Source of the DNA: Mycobacterium attenuatum
GTDB taxonomy: Bacteria; Actinomycetota; Actinomycetes; Mycobacteriales; Mycobacteriaceae
Assembly: GCF_900566085.1 (NCBI RefSeq)
Contig: NZ_UPHT01000063.1
Location: forward strand, 1 to 36,173
Reading direction: 5' to 3'
DNA length: 36,173 nucleotides
Positions 7,699 to 16,413 of the stretch are shown here, piece by piece (within the stretch, counting starts at the first letter, position 1; every line of letters starts with the position of its first letter). A program made the position numbers and the translations under genes. The notes under the pieces are model-generated. The model worked only from the letters and a program-made list of their open reading frames with translations. It searched no databases and was not told the DNA's origin.

Positions 7699-8385
7699 CG
7701 CTCGGCCCTTGAGCACGACGCAACACCGTTGCGGCCGGGGGTCCAGCCGGGCGTCGGGCCCGTGCGGCGCCAGCGCGTCGGCCACCCCGGTGATCAGCGC
7801 ATGATTCATGGAGCACGCCAGTTGCGTCTCCTGCTGGGCCAGTGCGTGGAACGGGCAGTTCGCCAGCTCGACTTCCCCGTTGGTACGACGGGGTTCATAG
7901 CCGTGCTTGCGCAGCACTGCCAACGCCACCTCGAGCGCCGCTGCGGCATCGACGGGCTTGGCGACGCCGTTGCCGATGGTATGGCCGTAGTCGTGGGCGA
8001 GTTGGTTGAGCACCTCGGCGGCGGGCTCCCCGGTGCTGGCCGAGCGGGCGATGGCCGCGGCCATCAGCCGCCCGGCCAGCTCGTACTCCCGCTGCGGAAG
8101 GCTGACCGCGATATCGCGCCCGGCCCTGCGGTACCGCTTGGCGGTCCGGCCCGCACCGGGGCCGGAGCGACCCGTCACACGTGCGTAGTCGGTCTCCAGC
8201 AGGCCTTCGGCGGTGAGCCGGTCGAGGTGGAATTTGGCCTGGTGGTGGGCGATTCCGAGAGTGTCGGCCGCCTGGTCGCGGCTCACCGGCCCTGGTTGTG
8301 AGCACACGTACTCGTAGAGCCGATGACGCACCGGGTCGGCCAGTGCCCCGATCCCGGCGGCGTTGCGCTCGAGTGAGTCCGTCAC
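7678..8385 (-). CDS. HTH transcriptional regulator, COG2345 type (Rv2618-like)
   Basis: The 235-residue protein has a winged helix-turn-helix at about residues 8-90: LADPVRHRLYEYVCSQPG, DQAADTLGIAHHQAKFHLDR, and a GRSGPGAGRTAKRY wing. The C-terminal sensor region includes Cys177 (NCPFH), Cys191 and the Cys221-Cys222 pair (QRCCVVL). The layout parallels the other regulator in this cluster, and the two are probable paralogs. The GTG at 8385 follows GCGGGG, so it is preferred; an in-frame GTG at 8412 would add nine residues and lacks a ribosome binding site. The gene is divergent from the DoxX-like gene, with a palindrome between them that it may bind. An Fe-S or thiol-based sensing mode is inferred from the cysteines. 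Confidence 0.8.
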   Translation of the reverse strand: MTDSLERNAAGIGALADPVRHRLYEYVCSQPGPVSRDQAADTLGIAHHQAKFHLDRLTAEGLLETDYARVTGRSGPGAGRTAKRYRRAGRDIAVSLPQREYELAGRLMAAAIARSASTGEPAAEVLNQLAHDYGHTIGNGVAKPVDAAAALEVALAVLRKHGYEPRRTNGEVELANCPFHALAQQETQLACSMNHALITGVADALAPHGPDARLDPRPQRCCVVLKGRASCPPAG

Positions 8386-8424
8386 CTGCCCCGCTTCTAA
8401 GAGAGAAAACACTTGACGCTACAG

Positions 8425-8453
8425 TTTACACGTTCTAACGTCCAAAATATTAT
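8425..8453 (+). promoter_or_regulatory. Promoter of the DoxX-like gene with an embedded operator palindrome
   Basis: TTTACA at 8425-8430, a 17-base spacer and TATTAT at 8448-8453 make a good vegetative promoter for the gene starting at 8474. A perfect palindrome ACGTT-CT-AACGT (8430-8441) lies in the spacer, a classic repressor position. The neighbouring divergent regulator is the likely ligand. The -35 side (GTTTACAC) also resembles one arm of the fdxA operator. Confidence 0.55.
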
Positions 8454-8473
8454 ACTATAGAAATGGAGGGGTC

Positions 8474-8929
8474 ATGAGTACCAGACACGTCCACCAATCC
8501 GCCGGTGTCGCACCGTCCTTCGCCGACCAGGTGAAAGATCCGTCATATTCGGCGTACCTGCTGCTTCGCACCGTGTTCACGGTGGCGCCGATCGTGTTCG
8601 GGCTGGACAAGTTCTTCAATCTGCTGACCCACCCGCATCACTGGAGCATGTACCTGGCCGGGTGGATCGACAACCTGGTTCCGGGCACCGCCGACCAGTG
8701 CATGTACCTGGTGGGTGTGATCGAGATCGCGGCCGGGGTGCTGGTTGCGGTGGTACCGCGGTTTGGTGCCTGGGTGGTGGCGGCCTGGCTGGCCGGGATC
8801 ATTCTCGATCTGGTCACCGGTCCCGGGTTCTACGACGTGGCACTGCGCGACTTCGGCTTGCTGGCCGGCGCTGTCGCCCTGGCGCGGCTGGCCGAGGGCG
8901 TGCACCGGGGCAGCATCGGGCGTCGTTGA
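8474..8929 (+). CDS. DoxX-like small membrane protein (Rv2617c-like)
   Basis: The 151-residue protein has four membrane helices at about residues 28-46, 76-95, 98-114 and 122-140, with the DoxX-type pattern of a GLDKFFN motif after helix 1 and a glycine-rich RDFGLLAGA stretch in helix 4. The N-terminal 25 residues are soluble. DoxX relatives take part in thiol and redox homeostasis at the membrane, but the specific role here is not known. GGAGGG lies 6 bases before the ATG. It is the target of the promoter/palindrome just upstream and is divergent from the COG2345 regulator. In M. tuberculosis Rv2617c has the same place and size. Confidence 0.8.
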   Translation: MSTRHVHQSAGVAPSFADQVKDPSYSAYLLLRTVFTVAPIVFGLDKFFNLLTHPHHWSMYLAGWIDNLVPGTADQCMYLVGVIEIAAGVLVAVVPRFGAWVVAAWLAGIILDLVTGPGFYDVALRDFGLLAGAVALARLAEGVHRGSIGRR

Positions 8930-8942
8930 GGGGCCCGGTCCG

Positions 8943-9446
8943 TCAAACCCCGCGCAGGTAGCGCTTCGCGATGATGCGCTGGGCCACCGAAACGACCGGG
9001 CCGCCGAGCTTGCTCCACCAGGTCGCGGGCCGGGAGAACGCCGACACCTCCGCGTATACCGCGGAGGTGCTCGCGTCGTAGCGCACGGCGAACCGTTCCT
9101 CACCGGACTCCGGGTGACCCGGCAGCGTTCCGTAGGCGAATCCGCGGTTGTCGGGTTCGTCGATGACGTACACCACGCGACAGGGCGCGCGCATCAGACC
9201 CATCAGCCTGACCACCACGATGGCCGAAACCACCGCGACGTCGGAACTCGCCGCAACCCCCAGGCCGGCTCCGCGCTGCATGCCCCAGCGCATGACGGCG
9301 TCGGCAGCTTGCTCGAAACGCGCACGGCCAGAACCGATCTGGGCGGACATGCTGAGGTGGCCATAGCCCGGTGGCAGCTGCGCGGCCGCGGTCGCGCCCA
9401 CTTCGGGATAGGTCAGCTGAAGGTCGGCGAGCGCATCCAGGTCCAC
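8943..9446 (-). CDS. DUF1990 family protein (Rv2616-like)
   Basis: The 167-residue protein matches DUF1990: LTYPEVGATA near the N-terminus, HLSMSAQIGSGRARFEQAAD, MRWGMQRGAGL, then RVVYVIDEPDNRGFAYGTLP, GEERFAVRY and WWSKLGGPVVSVAQRIIAKRYL at the C-terminus. The fold is probably a START-like or lipocalin-like barrel, and no catalytic role is established. The start is a GTG at 9446, divergent from the aldo/keto reductase gene 57 bases away. Thirteen bases separate its stop from the convergent DoxX-like gene. The place and size agree with Rv2616. Confidence 0.8.
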   Translation of the reverse strand: MDLDALADLQLTYPEVGATAAAQLPPGYGHLSMSAQIGSGRARFEQAADAVMRWGMQRGAGLGVAASSDVAVVSAIVVVRLMGLMRAPCRVVYVIDEPDNRGFAYGTLPGHPESGEERFAVRYDASTSAVYAEVSAFSRPATWWSKLGGPVVSVAQRIIAKRYLRGV

Positions 9447-9468
9447 TCAACCAGCTTGCCACGCCACA

Positions 9469-9496
9469 TTGCGCGGCCGGGGTGGCGGCGTACGGT
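9469..9496 (+). promoter_or_regulatory. Candidate promoter for a leaderless aldo/keto reductase transcript
   Basis: TTGCGC (9469-9474), a 16-base spacer and TACGGT (9491-9496) precede the GTG at 9504 by seven bases. Transcription would therefore start at or next to the start codon, a common arrangement in mycobacteria. No Shine-Dalgarno sequence is visible, which fits. Confidence 0.4.
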
Positions 9497-9503
9497 CGGA
9501 ATA

Positions 9504-10385
9504 GTGACCACACAGACCTCGAAAGCCTTGGCAGCAGCATCCGGCACATTCACATTCGGCGGTGACTTGACGGTCAACCGGCTCGGCTTCGGTGCGATGC
9601 GCCTGACCGGTGAAGGCGTGTGGGGTCCGCCGGCCGACCGCGAGGAGTGTGTTCGGGTGTTGCGGCGGGCCGTCGAACTCGGCGTGAATTTCATCGACAC
9701 CGCCGATTCCTACGGCCCCTATGTCTCCGAGGAGATCATCCATGAGGCGTTGCATCCCTACGACGGATTGGTGATCGCCACCAAGGCGGGGCTGCTGCGC
9801 ACCGGCCCCAATGTGTGGATCCCCCTCGGGAACCCGAGCTATCTGCGCCAGGAGTGCGAGATGAGCCTGCGGCGCCTCGGCGTCGAGACCATCGACCTTT
9901 TCCAACTGCATCGCATCGACCGCCACGTCCCGCTGGAAGAGCAAGTTGGCGAACTGCTCGAGTTAAAAAATGAAGGCAAGATCCGCCATATCGGGCTGTC
10001 CGAGATCGACGTGGACCAACTGCAAGCGGCCCAGCAGATCACCGACATCGTGTCGGTGCAGAACATGTACAACCTGGCCTCGCAGGGTGCCGGACCACTG
10101 CTGGAGGCCTGCGCCAGCCAGGGCATCGGGTTTATTCCGTGGTTTCCGCTCGGGTCCGGCCCGCTGGCCTCCGCGGACGGTCCGCTGCGGCACCTCGCCG
10201 CCGAGCACGATGCGACGCCGTCGCAGCTGGCGCTGGCCTGGCTGCTGCAGCGCTCCCCGGTGATGGTGCCGATTCCGGGCACCTCGAGCGTCGCGCACCT
10301 AGAGGAAAACGTCGCCGCGGCCGAAATCACGCTCACTGAACAAGAACTCGAGCTGCTGGCGGCCATCGGCGAGCAGAACGCCTGA
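9504..10385 (+). CDS. Aldo/keto reductase
   Basis: The 293-residue protein is an NADPH-dependent (beta/alpha)8 barrel oxidoreductase. The family tetrad is complete: Asp65 and Tyr70 in FIDTADSYG, Lys94 in IATKAGL and His136 in LFQLHRID. The substrate-side sequence LGFGAMRLTGEGVWGPP is characteristic of actinobacterial AKRs that act on small carbonyls. The C-terminal VPIPGTSSVAHLEENVAAA segment is the NADP phosphate-binding region. The GTG at 9504 is chosen because it follows a -10-like TACGGT at leaderless distance and leaves a normal N-terminus; the open frame extends upstream but only through neighbouring sequence. The physiological substrate is unknown. Confidence 0.87.
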   Translation: MTTQTSKALAAASGTFTFGGDLTVNRLGFGAMRLTGEGVWGPPADREECVRVLRRAVELGVNFIDTADSYGPYVSEEIIHEALHPYDGLVIATKAGLLRTGPNVWIPLGNPSYLRQECEMSLRRLGVETIDLFQLHRIDRHVPLEEQVGELLELKNEGKIRHIGLSEIDVDQLQAAQQITDIVSVQNMYNLASQGAGPLLEACASQGIGFIPWFPLGSGPLASADGPLRHLAAEHDATPSQLALAWLLQRSPVMVPIPGTSSVAHLEENVAAAEITLTEQELELLAAIGEQNA

Positions 10386-10547
10386 CACGGGCTGCGCAAG
10401 GCGTTCGGCCGTAAGCAAGGGCGAGATAGACCGGCTCGACGACCGAATTCCGTTGAGTGCTATTAGAACGTTTAAGAAAGTCGAGTTGAGGTCAGGACTT
10501 TCGGCGTAGCATCCCCAGGCCAATGTGCCGAATCAGCGGAGGCTGGG

Positions 10548-12160
10548 ATGTCGTTTGTCATAGCAACACCGGAAACTGTTGTCGCGGCGGCAACGGACCT
10601 GCAGGGTATCGGCGCGGCGCTGCGTGCGGCCAACGTGGCAGCGGCCGGCCCGACGACGGCATTGCTGGCTGCGGGGGCCGATGAGGTGTCGGCGGCCATT
10701 GCGGCGCTGTTCGAAGGGCACGCTGGGGCTTATCAGGCCGCCAGTGCACAGGCGGTTGCCTTTCATGCGAGGCTGGTGCAGGCCTTGAGTGCCGCAGCTG
10801 GTGCGTATGCCAACGCGGAAGCTGCCAACGAATCTCCGCGCAGAGCCTGCAGCAGGGCGTCCTGGGCGCCGTCAATACACCGACCCAAGCGCTGCTGGGC
10901 CGGCCGCTCATCGGTGACGGCGCCAATGGCGGGCCTGGGCAGGCAGGCGGCCCGGGAGGCTGGTTGTACGGCAACGGCGGAAATGGCGGGAACGGTCTGC
11001 CAGGACAGGCCGGCGGCAACGGGGGCAGCGCGGGGCTGATCGGCAACGGTGGTGTCGGCGCAAAAGGCGGGGCTGGAGCGGGTGGCGGCAACGGCGGCAC
11101 GGGCGGCTGGTTGGTCGGCAATGGCGGCGCCGGCGGGATGGGCGGCGCCGCGGTGCCAAATATCAACGGTGGCTCCGCCGGCCAGGGCGGTACGGGCGGC
11201 AACGCCACCCTATTCGGCGACGGCGGCGCCGGCGGCCAGGGCGGCGCCGGCTTCACCGGGGCTCACGGCGTCAACCCGGCCATCAACGGCATAGCCGGCA
11301 AAGGCGCCAACGGCACCCCGGACTTGCTGGTTAATGCTAGCGGCGACGTGGTCGGTGGGAACGGCCAATCGGGCGCGGATGGCGCGTTTGCCGCTGTCGG
11401 TGGCACGGGCGGCAGCGGCGGACTCGGGCTCGTTTTCGGAGGCGCTGGAAACGCCTTCGGCGGCCACGGTGGCACCGGTGGTGTCGGTGGAATCGGCGGC
11501 GCCGGCGGTTTGGGAGGGGATGCCATCACCGCCTCCGGTGGCGCGTTGGGGGGCGACGGCGGCAACGGGACCATTGGCATTGCCGCGGGCGGCGCCGGCG
11601 GTGCCGGCGGCGGTGGCGGACTGGCTCGAAGCTTCGCTGACGAAGCCGCCAGCGGCGGTAGTGGTGGCTTGGCCGGCGGGGGCGGCACTGGCGCCGCCGG
11701 AGGTACCGGTGGCTTCGGCGGCTCGGGTGGCAACGGTGGTCGCAGTGGGCTGCTGTTCGGCGACGGCGGCATCGCCGGGATCGGCGGCGAGGGCGGCGCC
11801 GGGGGGACCGGCGGTCATGGAGGTGTCGGTGGTAATGGCGGCGACGGCGCCGGTGTCACCACAGGCAATGGCGCTATCGGCAGGGGCGGGCACGGAGGCC
11901 CGGGCGGCGACGGCGGCGCGGGCGGCACCGGAGGCAACGGCGGCGGCACCGGTGCCGGCGGACTCGGCAGTCTGGGAGGTGTGCTGGTTGGCCAGGCCGG
12001 TGTCAACGGCCCCGCTGCCAATGGCGGTGCTGGTGGCGCCGGTGGCAGCGGCGGCGGGCTGGGAACCGGCGGTACGGGCGGGACCGGCACGACCCACAAC
12101 GGGGCCGATGGCGCCGACGGCAGCATCGGTGCTGAGGGCCTGTCGGGCCAACCGGGTTGA
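10548..12160 (+). pseudogene. PE_PGRS family protein (PE_PGRS45-like) split by a one-base deletion
   Basis: The ATG at 10548 opens a PE domain ([20 protein letters not shown] to [12 protein letters not shown], about 97 residues). The frame then shifts: after TCTCCGC at 10839 the sequence reads on to a stop at 11039 as unrelated residues. In the +1 frame the expected linker appears at once ([20 protein letters not shown], from 10841), followed by [15 protein letters not shown] and a long run of GGX repeats ending at TGA 12158-12160. Restoring one base between 10839 and 10840 (CCGCGCAG to CCGCTGCAG) gives one 537-residue PE_PGRS. PE_PGRS proteins are ESX-5-linked surface proteins. The gene sits where PE_PGRS45 (Rv2615c) does. 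A true frameshift, a sequencing error or phase variation would look alike. Confidence 0.85.
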
Positions 12161-12370
12161 GCCACGGCCGGCCGGCTGCCCAGCGGCCGCTGTCAGCGCG
12201 GCACCTTCACGGTCAACACGCGGGTTCGGCGCCAATGGGCACGGGGCTGACGGCTCAGATGGCGAGCGGTGTCCGCAGTGCCCCCGCCGGCGGTGCCGTT
12301 CGTATTCGGCGGTGTGTTCACCCTGCGCGGGCTGGCGCATACCGCATACCTAGGGGCGACCAAATACGGT

Positions 12371-13000
12371 GTGGTGGTGGCAGGTGATCATGAGCGACAC
12401 CCGGGCGGGGGATTCAATCCTCCCGAGCCGACCACCAAGGGCGGACCCGACTACGGCCGGTTCATCGACGCGGTGCGCAAGCTGCAAGACCATGCCCGGG
12501 CCGCCGACGCGCCCGACGACGTGATCACCGAGGCCGCCGATCTGCTGGAGAAGGTATCGGCGCTGCTGACGCCGTTCGACACCGACGAATGGCACTCGCC
12601 GTCGGGCCGGCGGATGGATCTGCCCGTCCGCGGCAATATCCTGACCGTCCCTATGTCGGCCCGCAAGGCAGCGGACGGCCGGATCCACGGCTGGGCTCGG
12701 TTCGCCCGGTTTCACCTGGGCCGCAACGGCGCCGTGCATGGCGGGGCGCTCGGGCTGCTGTTCGACACGGTGCTGGGATTGACGGCGTCGGTGCTCACCG
12801 GCAGCACCCGACAGCGCACGGCCTACCTGACGATCAACTATCGCAATGTCGTGCCCGTCGAAAAAGAACTGCAGATCGAGGCTGGGGTGGACCGCGTCGA
12901 TGGGCGCAAACTCTTCGTCTCCGGCCGGCTGACAGATGGCGACACCCTGTTGACCGAGGCCGACGCATTGTTTGTGCGACTCAAGCCCGGCCAGCCCTGA
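12371..13000 (+). CDS. PaaI-like hotdog-fold thioesterase
   Basis: The conserved core reads GGPDYGRFIDAVRKLQDH, WHSPSGRRMDLPVRGN, FHLGRNGAVHGGALGLLFD and TAYLTINYRNVVPVEKELQ, a PaaI/4HBT hotdog fold with the usual HGG motif at the active-site helix. Such enzymes hydrolyse acyl-CoA thioesters. The start is uncertain: three in-frame GTG codons at 12371, 12374 and 12377 follow AGGGGCG and give about 209 residues, while an upstream GTG at 12269 would add 34 residues of low-complexity sequence. An ATG at 12386 is out of frame. The 5' flank (12161-12370) holds nothing else I recognise. The ligand is unknown. Confidence 0.78.
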   Translation: MVVAGDHERHPGGGFNPPEPTTKGGPDYGRFIDAVRKLQDHARAADAPDDVITEAADLLEKVSALLTPFDTDEWHSPSGRRMDLPVRGNILTVPMSARKAADGRIHGWARFARFHLGRNGAVHGGALGLLFDTVLGLTASVLTGSTRQRTAYLTINYRNVVPVEKELQIEAGVDRVDGRKLFVSGRLTDGDTLLTEADALFVRLKPGQP

Positions 13001-13068
13001 GGCGGCGCGGCACGCTGGCGGTATCCGGACCCAAGCCGGCCACTGAATTGCATTAGCCAATAATTGTC

Positions 13069-13096
13069 TTGACGAATCATTGCACAGGTGTACAAT
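13069..13096 (+). promoter_or_regulatory. Strong-looking promoter before the glycosyltransferase
   Basis: TTGACG (13069-13074), a 16-base spacer and TACAAT (13091-13096) form one of the best sigma-A-like promoters in the window, in an AT-rich island (13045-13110). The predicted start site near 13103 is five bases before the GTG at 13108, so the transcript would be nearly leaderless. Confidence 0.6.
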
Positions 13097-13107
13097 ATCG
13101 TATTTAA

Positions 13108-14190
13108 GTGATCGATGGCCGCTCGCTGATCCATTTCTCGTCGGGTATCTGCTTCGCACCGCGCTGGGCGTCGGCAATACAAGTGTTGGGTTGGGACATG
13201 ATCGACATCTTGTTGGCGGCAAGCCGTCTCCGTCAGTCCGCCGGTGGGCCGGCTCCAACGGTAGCGATCGTCATCCCTGCCTATAACGAGGAGGGGTTTA
13301 TCGGCAAGTGCCTCGAATCGTGCCTGCGCCAAACATCTCCTCCGGACGAAATAATTGTCGTCAACAACAGGTCGACAGACCGCACCAAGTCGATAGTGCG
13401 GCGGTTCCAGCTCGACCACCCGCACATTCGCATACGCCTACTTGCCCAGAATGAGTATCAAGGCATCGCTCCCACCCGCAACTGCGGATTCGACAATGTG
13501 CGCAGCGCCGTCATCGGACGAATCGATGCCGATTCCATCATTTCGGACGACTGGGTGGCGACGATCCGGCGGCGGTTTCGGGACCCGGGCCTCGACGCGG
13601 TGACGGGTCCGGTCTGGTATTACGATATGCCCCTGCAGGGACCGGTTTTCCGGCTGGACCGCCGGGTCCGTGGCTGGCTGCACCGGAACTCGACAGATCA
13701 ACGGTTTCTTCTGGGCGCGAACATGGCAATTCGTACCTCGGCGTGGCGGGCCGTCCGTCACCTCACCCGATTGGATCTCGAAGATCAGCTGCACGAAGAT
13801 GTCGACCTTGCGGTAACGCTGTTCAAAAACAATTTCCGCATCGATTACGAGCCCGCACTGGTTGCCGGCATGTCGGGGCGGCGCGTCGCGTGCTCAACAC
13901 GCGATTTCTATCGATACGCCACCCGCTATATCAGGACGACGAAAGCGCATAATGTCACCAGCCGCATCGCACTGGTGACTATTGCGATCCTGTTGTCGGG
14001 ATATTTCCCGGTGCGCATCCTGGAATTCTTTTACGACGGCGAGAACAACCGCTTCACCTCGGTCAAGCTGCGCGACAAGATTCGCGCGATGACACGTCGC
14101 GGCCGGAGGCATGAGCCCATGGGGCAGCTGCTGCGCACGTACGCTGACCGAGCGGACCGCAGCGATCTGACCCAGCAGCGCGCGGCCTGA
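13108..14190 (+). CDS. Family 2 glycosyltransferase
   Basis: The 360-residue protein has a GT-A fold. VAIVIPAYNEEGFIGKCL starts the nucleotide-binding domain (residues 53-70), EIIVVNNRSTDRT follows, IGRIDADSI contains the D-x-D metal site (140-142), and LHEDVDLAV gives the catalytic acidic pair. A hydrophobic C-terminal segment (ALVTIAILLSGYFPVRILEF) probably anchors it to the membrane. It would transfer a sugar from an activated donor; the acceptor is unknown. The GTG at 13108 fits the promoter; an ATG at 13198 would remove 30 residues and still keep the whole catalytic domain, so the start is open. I recall no counterpart at this place in M. tuberculosis, and its AT-rich upstream flank suggests acquisition. 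Confidence 0.8.
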   Translation: MIDGRSLIHFSSGICFAPRWASAIQVLGWDMIDILLAASRLRQSAGGPAPTVAIVIPAYNEEGFIGKCLESCLRQTSPPDEIIVVNNRSTDRTKSIVRRFQLDHPHIRIRLLAQNEYQGIAPTRNCGFDNVRSAVIGRIDADSIISDDWVATIRRRFRDPGLDAVTGPVWYYDMPLQGPVFRLDRRVRGWLHRNSTDQRFLLGANMAIRTSAWRAVRHLTRLDLEDQLHEDVDLAVTLFKNNFRIDYEPALVAGMSGRRVACSTRDFYRYATRYIRTTKAHNVTSRIALVTIAILLSGYFPVRILEFFYDGENNRFTSVKLRDKIRAMTRRGRRHEPMGQLLRTYADRADRSDLTQQRAA

Positions 14191-14328
14191 CGCGACGGCC
14201 CCTGCGAAATACGGCGGACGACCCCTCCGCGCGCCCGTCGGTGTGGGGCCGCCAAGGTCGGCACCGATAGCATGGTCGCGATCGTTCCGACACGCCTCGA
14301 ACCTGCCACATCCTTGGAGACCAACCCG

Positions 14329-16413
14329 ATGAGCGCCCCCGTACACCCCGTCCCCGGAGATGACGGCGGCGACCCGCGGCGCCCGGGAGACGCGATCCCG
14401 GTTCCTGCCGGGACCCCCGCGGCCGCCGCGGTCGGCGAGGCGGGGTTGCCCAGGCGCGGCACGCCTGACGCGATCGTCGTGGTGCGCGATGCCGAAGGCA
14501 ACCTGCGCGACCTGAACTGGGTGCCCGATGCCGACGTCGAGGTCATACCGGTACCGGCCAATACCGAGGAAGGCCGCAGCGTCATCCGGCATTCGACCGC
14601 CCATGTCCTGGCTCAGGCCGTCCAGGAGCTGTTCCCGCACGCGAAACTGGGCATCGGCCCGCCCATCACCGACGGCTTCTACTACGACTTCGACGTGGCC
14701 GAGCCGTTCACTCCGGAGGACCTGGCGGCGCTGGAAAAGCGGATGCGTCAGATCGTCAAGGAGGGGCAGCTATTCGACCGGCGGGTCTATGCCTCCAAGG
14801 AGCAGGCCCGCGCCGAGCTGGCCAACGAGCCCTACAAGCTCGAACTCGTCGACGACAAATCCGGCGACCCGGACGTCATGGAGGTCGGGGGCGACGAGCT
14901 CACCGCCTACGACAACCTCAATCCCCGTACCCGGCAACGGGTCTGGGGCGATCTGTGCCGCGGGCCGCACATTCCGACCACCAAACACATCCCGGCCTTC
15001 AAGCTGACCCGCAGTTCGGCGGCCTACTGGCGCGGTGACCAGAAAAACGCCAGCCTGCAACGGATTTACGGTACCGCGTGGGAGTCGCAGGAGGCGCTCG
15101 ACCGCCACCTGGAACTCATCGAAGAGGCGCAGCGCCGCGATCACCGCAAGCTGGGCGTCGAGCTGGACCTGTTCAGCTTCCCCGACGAAATCGGTTCCGG
15201 CCTAGCCGTATTCCACCCCAAGGGGGGGATCGTGCGTCGTGAACTGGAGGACTACTCGCGGCGCAAGCACACCGAGGCCGGCTACCAATTCGTCAACAGC
15301 CCGCACATCACCAAGGCCCAGCTGTTCCACACCTCGGGGCACCTGGACTGGTACGCCGACGGCATGTTCCCGCCGATGCATATCGACGCGGAACACAACG
15401 CGGACGGCTCGGTGCGCAAACCCGGCCAGGACTACTACCTCAAGCCGATGAACTGCCCGATGCACTGCCTGATCTTCCGGGCTCGTGGGCGCTCCTATCG
15501 CGAATTGCCGTTGCGGCTCTTCGAGTTCGGCACGGTCTACCGCTACGAGAAGTCCGGCGTGGTGCACGGGTTGACCAGGGTGCGCGGCCTGACCATGGAC
15601 GACGCCCACATCTTCTGCACTCGCGACCAGATGCGCGACGAACTGCGCTCGCTGCTGCGGTTCATCCTGGACCTGCTGGGTGACTACGGTCTGACCGACT
15701 TCTATCTGGAGCTGTCCACCAAGGATCCGGAAAAGTTCGTCGGCTCCGACGAGGTCTGGGAGGAAGCCACCAACGTGCTGGCCGAGGTGGGTGCCGAATC
15801 CGGGCTCCAACTGGTGCCGGATCCCGGCGGCGCCGCGTTCTACGGACCTAAGATCTCGGTGCAGGTCAAAGACGCGCTGGGCCGTACCTGGCAGATGTCG
15901 ACCATCCAGCTGGACTTCAACTTCCCGGAGCGCTTCGAGCTGGAGTACACGGCCAGCGATGGCGCGCGGGACCGCCCCGTCATGATTCACCGCGCGCTGT
16001 TCGGGTCCATCGAGCGGTTCTTCGGGATCCTCACCGAGCACTACGCGGGCGCGTTCCCGGCATGGCTGGCGCCGGTCCAGGTGGTCGGTATCCCGGTCGC
16101 CGACGAGCATGTGCGCTACCTGGAAGAGGTTGCGGCACAACTGAAGTCGCATGGAATAAGGGCGGATGTCGACACCAGCGACGACCGGATGGCCAAGAAG
16201 ATCGTGCACCACACCAATCAGAAGGTGCCGTTCATGCTGCTGGCCGGTGACCGCGACGTGCAGGCCGACGCGATCAGCTTCCGGTTCGGTGACCGCACGC
16301 AGCTTAACGGCGTACCCCGGGACGCCGCGGTGGCGGCCATCGTGGCATGGATCGCCGCTCGCGAAAACGCCGCTCCAACAGCAGATTTGGTGAAAGTAGA
16401 CGGCGGTGAGTGA
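14329..16413 (+). CDS. thrS: Threonine--tRNA ligase
   Basis: This 694-residue class II aminoacyl-tRNA synthetase charges tRNA-Thr in the cytoplasm. A variant TGS-like N-terminus ([20 protein letters not shown]) is followed by the editing domain with HSTAHVLAQ, and then the catalytic core: motif 2 [16 protein letters not shown], and the zinc ligands in [16 protein letters not shown] and MIHRALFGS. An anticodon-binding domain follows ([19 protein letters not shown]). The ATG at 14329 lies 8 bases after TTGGAGA, and the length matches mycobacterial ThrS; an upstream in-frame ATG is unsupported. It heads the PIM operon, overlapping the HIT gene by 8 bases. The 138-base leader shows no T-box that I can recognise. 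Confidence 0.95.
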   Translation: MSAPVHPVPGDDGGDPRRPGDAIPVPAGTPAAAAVGEAGLPRRGTPDAIVVVRDAEGNLRDLNWVPDADVEVIPVPANTEEGRSVIRHSTAHVLAQAVQELFPHAKLGIGPPITDGFYYDFDVAEPFTPEDLAALEKRMRQIVKEGQLFDRRVYASKEQARAELANEPYKLELVDDKSGDPDVMEVGGDELTAYDNLNPRTRQRVWGDLCRGPHIPTTKHIPAFKLTRSSAAYWRGDQKNASLQRIYGTAWESQEALDRHLELIEEAQRRDHRKLGVELDLFSFPDEIGSGLAVFHPKGGIVRRELEDYSRRKHTEAGYQFVNSPHITKAQLFHTSGHLDWYADGMFPPMHIDAEHNADGSVRKPGQDYYLKPMNCPMHCLIFRARGRSYRELPLRLFEFGTVYRYEKSGVVHGLTRVRGLTMDDAHIFCTRDQMRDELRSLLRFILDLLGDYGLTDFYLELSTKDPEKFVGSDEVWEEATNVLAEVGAESGLQLVPDPGGAAFYGPKISVQVKDALGRTWQMSTIQLDFNFPERFELEYTASDGARDRPVMIHRALFGSIERFFGILTEHYAGAFPAWLAPVQVVGIPVADEHVRYLEEVAAQLKSHGIRADVDTSDDRMAKKIVHHTNQKVPFMLLAGDRDVQADAISFRFGDRTQLNGVPRDAAVAAIVAWIAARENAAPTADLVKVDGGE

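Noticed and set aside
11210..12353. Long open frames on both strands within the PGRS region
   Set aside because: GGC-type repeats keep other frames open by composition. Only the GGX frame continues from the PE domain after one base is restored.
14191..14328. T-box leader before thrS
   Set aside because: The 138-base leader shows no specifier-loop or antiterminator pattern I can find, and actinobacterial T-boxes are mostly confined to ileS.
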